Of a stretch of DNA of 64,000 bases, positions 46,131-57,080 are shown in pieces. How positions within the stretch are numbered: position 1 is the stretch's first letter; each line of letters starts with the position of its first letter. The stretch is from assembly GCF_035046485.1 (NCBI RefSeq), contig NC_085138.1, forward strand, positions 13,519,329 through 13,583,328, given 5' to 3'. The stretch is from Aedes albopictus (lineage: Eukaryota; Arthropoda; Insecta; Diptera; Culicidae). Made by a program: the position numbers and the translations under genes. Below the pieces are notes generated by a model, which saw only the letters and a program-made list of their open reading frames with translations, was not told where the DNA came from and did not search any database.

Positions 46131-48850
46131 TAAACGGATTGATTCAACGGCAACAGACCCGGCAACGAATAAAGGACAACGATTGGAAAGTCGGATCTTG
46201 GAACGTGAGAACTTTGAATGAACCCGCACATGTTGGGCTCCTGGCTCGTGAACTGCAGAATGTCGGCGTTAATGTGGCTGCTATCCAGGAGATACGCTGG
46301 CCCAAAACTGGAGAACGCGAGTTCCGAGCGGTGGATCCCATCGCCAACACTTCATTCAAGTTCCACATCTACTACAGCGGCGGCGATAAGGCAGAACGCG
46401 GAGTTGGCTTTATAGTGATCGGGAAGCAGATGAAGCGAGTTATTCGGTGGAAGACGATAAGCGACTGAATCTGTGTGCTGAGGATGAAGGGCAAATTCTT
46501 CAACTACAGCCTGATCAGCATCTATGCGCCAACGAACGACAAACCCGATGACATGAAGGATGAGTTCTATGAGAGCCTTGATAAGGCCTACGGAGAGTGC
46601 CCAAAACAAGATGTAAAAATAGTCATCGGAGATGCAAATATGCAGATCGGCAGAGAAAGTATCTTTCGGCCTGTTATTGGAACGGAAAGTCTTCATTCTG
46701 TTACCAACGGTAATGGTCTGCGCCTTGTGACATTCGCTGCTGCTAGAGGGATGGCAATCAGCAGTACCTACTTCGTACGTAAGAATATTCGAAAACACAC
46801 CTGTCGACACCCGAGTGGTGACACTTGCTCCCAGATAGACCACGTGCTGGTCGACGGGCGACATTTTTCAGACGTCATAGATGTGAGGTCCTACAGAGGC
46901 CCGAACTTTGACTCGGATCATTATCTTGCAGCCGCAAAAATTCGGGCGCGATTATCCAGCGTCACGAGTTCAAGAAACAACAGGACGATGCGTTTCAATA
47001 TCCAGCGCTTGTCAGCCGAAGGGGTTGCTGCACAGTACCATCAGAAGCTAGACGAGAGGATAGGAGAGATCAACAGATCTGGAGATGTCAACAACTTATG
47101 GTGAGTTATCCACGAACAGTGCAAGAGGTGATAGGTACCGCTCAGTGACGCCAGCGTAATGGTTGGTTTGACGAGGACTGCCAACGAGTGACGAACGAAA
47201 AGAATGCCGCCAGAAGTCGAATGCTAGTGGCCGGTACCCGACAGAGCAGGGAGCGGTACAGGGTGACAAGAGCAGAAGAGAAACGAATCCACCGCAGAAA
47301 AAAAAAAAACGGCAACACGATGAGAGTGTTATTGCTGAAGCGCAGGAAAGTATGGAAAGGAACGATATGCGGAGGTTTTATGCAAGACTGCGCCAGTGCC
47401 CGCCATGTGCAATGACCGGGAGGGAAATTTGCTGACAGACAAAACAATGATGGCAGCCAGGTAGAAGGAGCACTTCGAAGATTTGTTGAATGGTAGCAGC
47501 GAAGGAGCACCCAGGAACATAATGGATGACGGTCAAGCAGTGGAACCACCAACACTGTATGGGATTAAAAAGGCCCTTAAGGAGCTGAAAAACAGGTAGG
47601 CTGCTGGGAAGAACGAGACCCTGGTCAAACTTCTTAAGCACGGAAGCGAGCAGCTACATCAATCAATCCACCAAATTATTATAAAGATTTGGGAGGATGT
47701 AGAATTGCCCACCAGCTGGTTGGATGGCCTCATATGCCCAATCTACAAGATACGGCACAGACTGGAATGTGCCAATTACAGAGGGATTACCCTTTTAAAT
47801 TTGGCGTATAAGATACTGTCACGTGTCCTGTTCAACAGACTGCGACCTCATGAGGAGTCCTTCGTCGGCGAATTTCAGGCTGGTTTTCGTGAGGGCCAAT
47901 CAACGACGGATCAAATGTTTATCCTGCGGATGATCCTAGATAAATTTCGGGAATATAACTTGCAGACTCACCATCTGTTCATTGATTTTAAAGCAGCGTA
48001 CGATACAGTGAAATTAAATGAGCTTTGGCAGATAATGTCAGAACATGGTTTTCCGGCGAAACTTATTAGGCTGAAGTGAAGAAAGCTTATGCTGCTCTGA
48101 AGAGAGAGACAGCGAGGATAGGCTTGACGATTAACTCTACCAAGACGAAGTACATGATAGTGGGTAGAGACAGAAGCAGGCCTAGTGGTTAGTGCTCAGG
48201 TAGTGATTTATGGGGATGTGTTTGAAGTTGTTGAAGAATTTATTTATCTTGGAATACTTGTGACATGTGACAATGACGTTTCCCGTGAAGTAAAAAGGCG
48301 TATTGCAGCTGCGAATAGGGCTTTTTACGGATTGCGTAGCCAGCTTAGGTCCCGTTACTTGCAAACGCAAACAAAATTCTATATATATTACATAGCAAAC
48401 AAAATTCGCTCTGTATCAGACGCTGATTCTTCCAGTTGCCCTCTACGGTCACGAAGCGTGGACCTTAAAGGAGGTAGACCGAAAAGCTTTTGGAGTTTTT
48501 GAGCGCAAAGTGCTGCTGACAATTCTCGGTGGGAAACAAGAAAATGGAGTGTGACGCAGACGCATGAATCACGAGTTGTACCAAGTGTACGAAGATGCAA
48601 ATATTGTGAAACGCATAAAATACGACAGACTTCAGTGGGCTGGACACGTAGTACGAATGTCGGAAGAAAGAATAGCGAAAACAATATTCAGCAGAGAACC
48701 CGGTAGAGGTAGGCGACTTCGTGGGCGGCTACGAACTCGCTGGCTGCACGCGATTGAAGAAGATCTACGATCCCTACACGTTCGGGGAAACTGGAGGAAC
48801 ATTGCCCAAGACCGACGAAGTTGGTGCTCTACTATACACTCGGCGTTGGA
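46131..48850 (+). pseudogene. RTE-like non-LTR retrotransposon, decayed and internally deleted
   Basis: The endonuclease (46139-47104, with one in-frame stop after KTISD) shows WNVRTLNE, IQEIRW, GDANMQIG and SQIDHVLVD. A shifted middle region (47105-47700) follows, then the reverse transcriptase N-terminal half (47705-48079: ANYRGITLLN, FQAGFREGQSTTDQMF, FIDFKAAYD). At ~48078 the sequence jumps to a segment that normally follows the catalytic aspartates (GLTINSTKTKYM), so the FADD-type palm is deleted. The C-terminal region is present (EFIYLGI, WAGHVVRM, RTRWLHAIEEDL). Clade by motif resemblance to RTE (JAM1 is an Aedes example). A MITE follows at the 3-prime end. Confidence 0.75.
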
Positions 48851-48851
48851 G

Positions 48852-49018
48852 CCCAAGTAACACACATGTCATATAATAGTTACGGCAGCGCAAGTTTTGG
48901 TTGTATAGAAGTAAATTAAACGAAATTTCAACATAATGTTAAAATAACGTCAGAATAACTTTTATACAACCAAAACTTGCGCTGTCATAACTTTAATATG
49001 ACATGTGTGTTGCTTGGG
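48852..49018. mobile_element. MITE with CCCAAGTAACACACATG ends
   Basis: 167 bp with ~60-bp TIRs: CCCAAGTAACACACATGTCA on the left, the inverse of TGACATGTGTGTTGCTTGGG (with small changes) on the right. Both arms carry GCGCAAGTTTTGGTTGTATA. It sits directly after the RTE-like remnant. Confidence 0.8.
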
Positions 49019-49099
49019 AGTAAAGTTACTTTGTAGCCAACAAGGTATCAAGGTAGGTAATCAATTCTGTAGGTGAAACCCGCCAAGGAAGTATACATG

Positions 49100-49470
49100 T
49101 TTTACGTCCAAAGCTATCTTCACCGCTGCCTCGACTTTGTCAGTGCTGTCATGGTAGTCATCCAAGTAGTGCTGCTTTCGGGTACTCCGACGAGTGCTCC
49201 TCGATATTTCTAGTGTTTACAAACTGTGCCGAACTCGGCAAGTAAGTTGCTCCCAACGTGGCGACATCCATAAGAAAGATGTCTAAAGCTTGCAATGGAT
49301 CTTGCCGCCATAGCAGATGTTGCGCATGGCGGTCCTCTGGCCGAATCTGAATTTGATGGAGCATCTCTTTCAAAACGTTGAGAACGACGCCCAAAGGGCG
49401 ATTCCACGTACGCTTCGGATCAAAGCACTGCACTTTAGTAATGCAACCCTGGACTTCTGTAGAATTGTAG
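49100..49470 (-). pseudogene. BEL/Pao reverse transcriptase fragment
   Basis: The minus-strand frame 49158-49433 contains HQIQIRPEDRHAQHLLWR, MDVATLGATYLPSSAQF and NTRNIEEHSSEYPKA, matching the fingers/palm region of BEL/Pao reverse transcriptase. The expected YVDD segment is outside the fragment. Its order relative to the gag/protease piece at 43441-46130 is wrong for one minus-strand element, so it is another copy or a rearranged one. Confidence 0.7.
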
Positions 49471-50241
49471 GATGCCTTGCACCGGGTCCTTAATGGTCGG
49501 GTCTATAACCTCTTAGAGGCCTTGCCTTGATTCTTCCGGATGCTAAATTGATCACAAGTGTGCTACTGCTCACGAGTTATTCTTTGGTTGAACATTGATT
49601 ATGCTACAACAAAGCCAAAAACATTCCGAAAGTAGGAAACGCTACTCAATTTTGCTTCACGTGTTTTCTGCTCTAACGGTTTTCCAGCTAGTATTTATTT
49701 ACAGATTAGTGTGGATGGATAAAGGAGAGCACGTGTTTATCGAAATACTGCTGTCGAGAAGCAACGTTTGGTCATTTGAGTTTTTCATATAAGGTGCCGA
49801 ACCATTTGGGCAGAGGCTCCTATTTTGGGAAGTTTCCGTTTTAAACTCAGCGAATTTCATTCCAATTGACTTGAATTTTTGCACACGGCTACATACTTTG
49901 CATATCGTACAGTACACGTAAAAATGAAATTGATACAAAATTAACTGAGTTAAAGCGGAAATCGCCCGAAATGTTCAAATGGTTTTGCACCCTACATTCT
50001 TACAAAAGTACTATTTATTGATTCTTGCTGCTATTTTATTTCCAATCCAAGTGTCGGGGAACGATTGTTTACATACATTTACAAATTAGTATCAACAAAC
50101 GTGGGAGATATTTATAGCTTAATGACTTTGAAAAAGCCTCCCGCAATACCAATCAAACGATATTATTACATTGAAGCATGCAACTTTGCACATATAATTT
50201 GCCATCCTCATTATAGTCAATGCAACAGTCAATGCTTCACC
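49471..50241. other. Upstream region of gene C
   Basis: No gene seen. TATTTATAGC lies at ~50109 and a GTCAATGC pair just before the start codon, but no promoter can be assigned with confidence. Confidence 0.35.
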
Positions 50242-50834
50242 ATGGATCGTCGAGTTACTGTGTTTCTAATTGTAGCAGCTCTCTCCGTTGCATTCCAAGT
50301 GGTCCACTCAGCGGTAATTATTTCGACTGATATCGGAAATTTTCCACTCACTCCCACAATATTTTTTTCCTTCCCGCATAGTTGTACGAGATAAGGATTG
50401 ACTCCTTTGAACCGTACTCGGGGACTGACCCAACCTTCATCGACTATGGAACGCTGCGAGTTTCCAAGAAAAGTCGAAACGTGTTCGTCATAGATGGGAA
50501 ATTCGAGATATTCCAGAACGGAGGTGACGAAACCAGGATCATCTATCAGATCTTTTTTGGGGACCAGCGGCAGCCGATGTTGTCCGGGGATGTTGGATAT
50601 TGCGAATCGATCAACAATGATGGAGTGATATTGACAAAGTTGCGGGAAGTTTCCAACATACCGGAGAAGGGAGTTTGTCCGTACCCGAAGGGCGTGTACC
50701 ACATCGACAAGTACCAACTGGACGAGTCGCAAATCCCACCGATGCTGCCACCCGGAAAGTACACTTTGATGGTGCAAATGGTGCTGAACCAGCAGATTAA
50801 AGGCGGATACAAGCTGAAGGTTACAATAAATTAG
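50242..50834 (+). CDS. Gene C: secreted ML/DUF1091-like protein
   Basis: Exon 1, 50242-50313 (24 codons, signal peptide MDRRVTVFLIVAALSVAFQV), a 68-bp phase-0 intron (GTAATT ... CGCATAG), exon 2, 50382-50834; product 174 residues. Features: YEIRIDSFEPYSG, RNVFVIDGKFEIFQNGGDE, LSGDVGYCES, the family hallmark VCPYPKGVYHIDKYQLD, and LPPGKYTLMVQM. Only two mature cysteines remain (GYC, VCP), against five in gene A and four in gene B, so the disulphide pattern differs and the C-terminal cysteine is missing. It is a more distant paralogue and close in pattern to classical DUF1091 (CPY...LP.G.Y). AATAAA signals overlap the stop and occur ~25 bp beyond. Exact role unknown. Confidence 0.85.
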
Positions 50835-51929
50835 AATAAGATGGATCCGATATGTAAATAAATGTTTACCATAAAATATGGCATTGGTGATTCTCGCTGA
50901 AATGACAGTTGCTCTTCTTATTGGCCGGAACGATGAAATATCGATGGAAACGTGAGCCAACCTTCCAGTCTCCCATACATTTTTTGCAGACGCGAAGAAA
51001 ATGAAGAAGAAGAACTATAAGAATACGAAGTATAAAAAGGACAGGCTTACCAATTCCCAGTACCTAGTAACATTTTGATGGCCAATTAGTCTTGTAGAGG
51101 TTTTCAGAACCGTCATAAAACCTAATACCTTTTCATTTTGGTTTTATGATGGTTATAAGAACCTTGTAGTCTTTTTTTTCAAATTAAAAACTGTTACTAC
51201 GAGTAGGAGCATAGACCTAGAAGTAGAAAATAAGAGATCAGTGATGCAAACAACTTGACTGGATAACAAGAAATACAATCTCCAGTTGCTTATTCTGGAC
51301 CAGCACATCATTCCTTCTAGGGCTACATTAATGGTAAACTTTCGAAATCTATAAAACTGGGAAATAGGCGTACTTGCTCTTGTTGGCGTAGTATCCCAAC
51401 CTAGGTTGCAACTGGGACAAAGTCTGCTTCTCAGCTCAGTGAACTTTGAACATTTTCACTGTTATTAACAGAGAGGCTTAAGGTGTTATCAAGTTTCCTT
51501 AAGTAGTCCCTTGCTGATACTCAATGCTGAAATACTTTTCATTCCATCCATTCCATTTCTTTTCGATATGTGTACTTTTCGTACAGATCCGCTAAGCATG
51601 ATCACAATAAATCGAAGATTTATCATCTTAAAGCAAGCAATAATTCAAATACATGTCTCTGCCTCTATCACTGCCGCCCCGTAAAATCCGCACCCAAAAA
51701 GCAAACTGCCAAAGACTGTGCTGCCGAGATTTTCACGCCAAACACTCCCAATACTTCATTACTATTTCAAGTGTGACAGGCCAGGCAGGCAGCTCGTGCC
51801 TGCTCATACATGCTCCTCACAAATATAGCTACTCAATTCGGAAAGACTGTGCCTGGCTCTGGCATGCACCACCTCCACCTGTCAAAGGAGATTTTCACGC
51901 ACTTACCCCTGCTCCCATAGATATCTATA
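50835..51929. other. Intergenic with one small hairpin
   Basis: At 51093-51166, AGGTTTTCAGAACCGTCAT is answered by ATGATGGTTATAAGAACCTT, a ~30-bp-arm imperfect hairpin near repeated CTTGTAG that may be a small MITE. Nothing else supported. Confidence 0.4.
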
Positions 51930-52247
51930 CAGTGGCGTTTCGGTTTTATCACTAGTCGTTTTAATCACTGCTCGATCAAATTCACGGTTTTCTATTCGAT
52001 TTTATCACGATTTTCATTTCGTTTTTATCACACTTGTTCGAAAACATTCCGAAACCAATATTAAATCAATTCAGCATTGCCCAGTCCACTAAAACTGGTA
52101 AAAAATGTGAACTACGACTCATATATTTTGCAGCTGAATGATTTAGAATAAAAAAAATTACATTTATTTCTCGTTTCGTCAAATTCACGGTTTCGTTTAT
52201 TTCACGGTAAAATTTTTTTTGACCGTGATAAAACCGAAAAACCACTG
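51930..52247. mobile_element. Tc1/mariner-type MITE (TA target duplication)
   Basis: 318 bp starting CAGTGGCGTTTCGGTTTTAT and ending ATAAAACCGAAAAACCACTG, flanked by TA on both sides. ATCACGGTTT-like and TTTTATCAC motifs repeat within. No transposase frame. Confidence 0.8.
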
Positions 52248-52700
52248 TACTTCTTCTTAGTTGTTTCCAGGAGCAATCGTCTTTCCACGCGACCAGAATT
52301 CGGGAGTCGTCGTCGCGCCGCGTTCGCTTTCCGCTGGAATGTCAATGATATATGGGCGGCTAGGCGATACGATACGTTAATATTTCGGAAACTGGCGGTG
52401 ATGGAGGGTGGTGGATGGGAACGACGTGAGGATCGTTCTTCTTATTGTTGATTTATTATCTGTGAAGGATATTTATTTCGAATGGCCCGTCACATTGGTG
52501 GAGGAGAAAGGATTTGCTTGAATGGTACCGTTGGTATGAGGGGCCGATAGAAGAGTTTACCACTGTAACTGACAGTTGAGATATTTTTGAATAAACTAAA
52601 TATGGAACAAAAACGTACGATGTCATAGAAAGTTTTACATGTTTTGAATAATTTAGAAAATGTTATAACGTACAGTTTCTACAATACACCTACCTATCTT
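52248..52700. other. Intergenic, unassigned
   Basis: No gene or repeat that I can support. Confidence 0.4.
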
Positions 52701-53210
52701 ACCGGTCAGACTAAGGCATAAGTGTCCTCTGCTGTACATAGGAGTCGTCTCCATTCGGCTCGGCCCATGGCTGCGTGTCTCCAGTTCCGCACTCTGCGTA
52801 GGGTCCGCAGATCGTCCTTCACTTGGTCGACCAACCTAGCTCGCTGCGCACCACGCCTTCTTGTACCGGTCGGATGACTCTCGAGAACCATTTTAATCGG
52901 GTTGCTATCCAACATCCTGATGACGTGTCCCGCACTCCGTAGCCTCCCGATTTTCGCGGTTCGCGTCCTAGATGATACGCAACACCTTCCGTTTGAAAAC
53001 TTCAAGGGCGCGTTGGTCCTCTGAACGTAGAGTCCATGCTTCGTGCCCAAGGAGGACTACCGGTCTAATCAGCGTTTTGTAGATAGTTAACTTCGTGTGA
53101 CGGCGAACTTTGTTCGATCGTAGAATTCTCCGGAGTCTTAAGTAAGCTCGATTTCCTGCCACAATGCGTCTCTGAATTTCTCTGCTGGTGTCGTTGTCGA
53201 CGGTCACCAG

Positions 53211-53373
53211 CTCTAGCGTGCGCAGCTTTTTCTTTTTTCTCACTCACTCTCGTAAAGAGACACGCGAAAGAAACAGATAACAGAAGGGGCACTTTGCCCC
53301 TCTTTTATCTCGCTCTTTCTTGCGTTCAACAAAATGAACGAGCGAGAAAAAAGAAAAGGCTGCGCACGCAAGT
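53211..53373. mobile_element. MITE with 9-bp target duplication GGTCACCAG
   Basis: Termini CTCTAGCGTGCGCAGCTTTT and, inverted, ACTTGCGTGCGCAGCCTTTT. The flanks GGTCACCAG at 53202-53210 and 53374-53382 are identical. 163 bp, non-coding; the 9-bp duplication suggests a Mutator-like origin. Confidence 0.8.
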
Positions 53374-53862
53374 GGTCACCAGTGAGCCCAAGTACTTACA
53401 TGGATTCTTCAACCGCCTCGATTTTATCACCGTCCGTCGATAGAAATTCGAATTCCTTTGTCATCATGAACTTTGTCTTCGACACATTAATGGCTAATCC
53501 GATTCGCCAGGTCTCCGCCATCGTCTCAAATTTTCCAGCTATAATATAAATATCATCAGCGAAACCAAGCAACTGAACGGACTTCGTGAAAATCGTTCCA
53601 CTTGTGTTTATCCCCACTCTCATTATTACACCCTCTAAAGCAATGTTAAAAAGCAGGCACGAAAGACCATCACCTTGCCGTAACCCTCGGCGAGATTCGA
53701 AGGGACTCACGCGAGAGTGTCCCTGATACTCAAGCTACGCACATCATCGTCGCCTTGATCAATCGTATCAGTTAATCCGAGAATCCGTATTCGTTTATAA
53801 TCTGCCATAACTATTCTCGATCAATTGTATCATACGCCGATTTGAAATCGATGAACAAGTTA

Positions 53863-54029
53863 GGGCTCATTCAAATATTACGTAACGCAAAGGGGGGAGG
53901 GAGGGGGTCTAACACTGTGTTACGCTTCATACAAAATTTCAAATTTTTATCATACAAAAGTTGTTACGTGGGGGAGGGAGGGGGTCTGAAATTGTCAAAT
54001 TTTGCGTTACGTAATATTTGAATGAACCC
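53863..54029. mobile_element. PIF/Harbinger-like MITE (TTA target duplication)
   Basis: 167 bp. It begins GGGCTCATTCAAATATTACG and ends with the exact inverse CGTAATATTTGAATGAACCC; TTA flanks at 53860-53862 and 54030-54032. Internal GGGGGAGGGAGGGGGTCT occurs twice. Confidence 0.85.
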
Positions 54030-54252
54030 TTATGTGTGGACACGTTGTATTCGCGACATTTCTGCAACACCTGGCGGATGGCGAACATCTGGTCCGTTGT
54101 AGCACGTTCGTTTACCCATAAATCCAGCCTGATATTGCAACACGAACTCTCTTGCAATCGGTGATAGACGGCGACATAAAATTTGAGAGAGTACCTTGTA
54201 GGCAGCGCTCAGTTGTGTGATCAACAGTGTGATCGCGCAATAGTTCCCGTAA

Positions 54253-56454
54253 GGGGTCGTCCATAAATGACGTAGCTTTTTTGGGGGGAGGGGGGTGTTT
54301 GTGATTTTGTGACGAAGTGTGACGATGGGGGGGTAGGGGTTCATGATATGCTGTAGCTTTCTACTAGGCCTATTGAAAAAAGTATTTCGCAATTAATTAA
54401 ATTTGTACTTGCATTAAGTATTAGTAAATCGAAGAAAAAATATATTGCAGGATTTCTCTTTCCATCCACATTATTGTAAATAACAAATAATGGACATAAA
54501 TGCCGACTTCCTTTCATAATACATGTAGCTATCGGACGCAACAACTGTATCTGAAAAAGTGGTTTGAAATCCTGCTTTGAAAATAATGTATTGTGTACGC
54601 AAAAAAATATTAATGTCGCTCAAATGCTTTTCACGACCAATAATTTGCTGCTTGCTGCACTGCACATCGCTAAGACTGCAAAGGAAAAAACAAACTTTTT
54701 TGGCATTATGGCATTATTCGAGCAGTTCCTTATATAGTTTCTACAGGACTTCCTCGAAGAAATCCCACAACAATTTCTTAAGGAGCCCCTCTAGCAGATT
54801 TGTTAGGAATTTCTCATGGTATTCTTTATATGTTTCCCCAACAGGAGTAGGATAACATTTCCACAGGGATTCTCACTGGAATTCCCAGAAAAATAACTTC
54901 TGAAAACATTCTAAATGGATTTGGATGAATCCCAGAAGGAACTTCCAGAAGAATTTCAGAAGGAACTCTTGGAGGATTCTTGAAAAGAAATCATAGACAA
55001 ATTCCAAAAGAAATCCCGTGAGGAGTTCCTGGAGCAATTTTAGATGGAACTTTTGAAGAAATCTTGAATAAACTCCTGGAAGAATCTCAGAAGGAACTCC
55101 TGGTTTAATTCCTGTAGAAAACACGGAAGAAATTTTGGATGGAATTCCGGAAGGAGTTTCTTAAGGAATCCCTTTTTGGGGAATCCAGATCCAGATAGAA
55201 CGCCTGGTGAAATCTAAGAGAGAAATTCAGGAGGAATTCCAGAAGGAACTATGAGAGAAATCTGTAAAGGGATTCCTCGCAGAGTTCTAAGAGATCCTTG
55301 AGGAATACTGGAAGGAGTGAATGGAGAGATACCGCAAAAAAATCCTGGAGGAGTCCCGGGAAAAAATCCTGGGTGAATCATAGATTTTCGAGGAATCTCA
55401 GAAGAAACACCCAGAAGGATCCAGGAAAGAATCCTGAAGGAATCCGAAAAAGAATTCCTAAAGGAATCCCAGAAGCAACTCTTACTTAGAAGAAATTCTT
55501 ACAAAAATCTCGGAATGAATATCTGATTGAATTCCGGAAGGAATTTCTGAAAGAAACCCAGTAGGAACTCCTGGAGGAATCCAGCAAGAACCTTCTTCAG
55601 GAAACCTGGAAAGAAGTTCTGAAGGAATCTCAAAAGAAATTCCGGTTAAAATTCCTGAAGAGATGTTCGAATAAACTGCTGGTGGAAGAGAGGAGAAGAA
55701 AACCTTAAAAGAACTCTTGAAGGAAACCATGGATAAACTTAAAAAAAACCTTAGAAAATAAAACTCTCGGAGAAATCTCAGAAGGATCTTTTGGTGGAAA
55801 CTAAGAAGAAACTCCGGAAGGAATTATTGGAGGGATATCTGAAGGAAGTGTTGGAGAAATTAAAAAGGAAGGAATTATCAAAAATGGGAATCCCAAAAGA
55901 AGCTCCTTGAGGAATTTTAGAATGAAATGCTAAAAGAATTTTCGAAGAAACTCCTGGAGGGTCCCTAATATGTCATGGTGCATTTTATTCAAATGAAACC
56001 AATTTGATATTCTTAACAGATTACAGTTTTTAGATTGCAATACAGACTAACTCTTGGGAGCTTCAACTTCCTGTTCTTCGGCATCAAATAGAACGATGGG
56101 CGGTTTATTGAGTCATAAGCTTTGGTGATAATCTCCACTGGACCATAGGTGCAGGTCTTGATGTCGGCGATCTGAACCTGGAGGTCGGAATGTTTTCTTT
56201 CTATTGTTTTTTTTTTATAATAAGTACATATTCGTTGAATATACAAGTTAAAATTGATATTAGACCAAAGTTTCGATTTCCTTTGCGTTTTTTAAATAAA
56301 AATTTTGTTGAGGGGAGGGGGGGGGGGTTGTTTAACAAGCTACGTCATTTATAGGGGGGGGGGGGGGGTATCCGAATTTGTGATGAAATGCTACGAGGGG
56401 GGAGGGGGTATTAAAAATCGCTTAAAAAAAGCTACGTCATTTATGGACGCCCCC
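54253..56454. mobile_element. 2.2-kb PIF/Harbinger-like TIR element carrying minisatellite
   Basis: The left end GGGGTCGTCCATAAATGACG and inverted right end GGGGGCGTCCATAAATGACG are nearly identical, flanked by TAA (54250-54252 and 56455-56457). Inside are G-rich runs, a second internal CTACGTCATTTATAGGGGG (56330-56360), and a GGAATTCC-type minisatellite at 54890-55965. No transposase frame is recognisable. Confidence 0.75.
54740..55965 (+). repeat. GGAATTCC-type minisatellite inside the TIR element
   Basis: Short-period units (GGAATTCCAGAAGGAACT and variants) run forward from about 54890. A short, poorly ordered stretch at 54740-54880 looks inverted. Spurious frames arise here as elsewhere in this repeat. 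Confidence 0.75.
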
Positions 56455-56779
56455 TAATCCAAATTATCGCCCTTTTGTAGATGGGACACACGATACCTTC
56501 CATCCACTCCTCCGGTAATACTTCCTCCTCCAAAATCTTGGTAATGACCCAGTGTAGTGCCCTCATCAGTGCTTCTTCACCGTATTTTAGTAACTCGCTT
56601 GATAGATGATCTGCCAGTGGCTTTGTTGTTTTTCAACCGGTCAACCTCCTCCTCAATCTCTTGGAGGTTGGGGGCTGGAAATCTTTTGTCCTGTGCACGT
56701 ACCCCTAGATCTGTTGCCACACCACTTTCGGTGTTCACAACGTCGCCATTAAGGTGCTCATCGTAATGCTGCCGCGACC

Positions 56780-57080
56780 TGTTGGACTTTAGGCCCCCGT
56801 AAATTGCCTCTGAAATACCCCTGAAATCACCTGTGATCACCCCTGAAGCTACTCTCCCCTGAAGTCCGCCTGAAACCCTCTGTGACTTAATGAAGCGCTC
56901 TTGAAACTCGTTAGACCTTCTGATTCCCCTGAAATATCCCATGGAACCACCTGAAACGCCCATGAGACCCCCTGAAAGTTCGATGCAATCCCCTAGAGCC
57001 CCTTTGAATCCTTCTGAAACCCCCTCGAGTATCGTTGAAACCTGCCATTAGAACTTCTGAGACCTTGTCACCTCCCGTAA
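56780..57080 (+). repeat. CCCCTGAAAC-type short-period repeat
   Basis: Irregular units near CCCCTGAAACCACCTGAAAC with a 12-24-bp period, C-rich, different from GGAATTCC but with a similar CCTGAA core. It abuts the RTE-like remnant. Confidence 0.65.

Larger units (their letters stand above)
52706..56800 (-). pseudogene. RTE-like retrotransposon remnant with three nested insertions
   Basis: Minus-strand pieces in order from right to left: linker before reverse transcriptase (56577-56770, NLQEIEEEVDRLKNNKATG), then after the 54253-56454 insertion AAYKVLSQILCRRLSP and QYQAGF (54110-54250), TTDQMFAIRQVLQKCREY (54040-54110), then after the 53863-54029 insertion RRGLRQGDGLSCLLFN and LLGFADDIYII (53560-53710), then after the 53211-53373 insertion NRAYLRLRRILRS and the C-terminal GHVIRM...WRHAA (52740-53190). 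The catalytic aspartates are retained but stops, shifts and insertions make it dead. A different copy from that at 46131. Confidence 0.75.
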
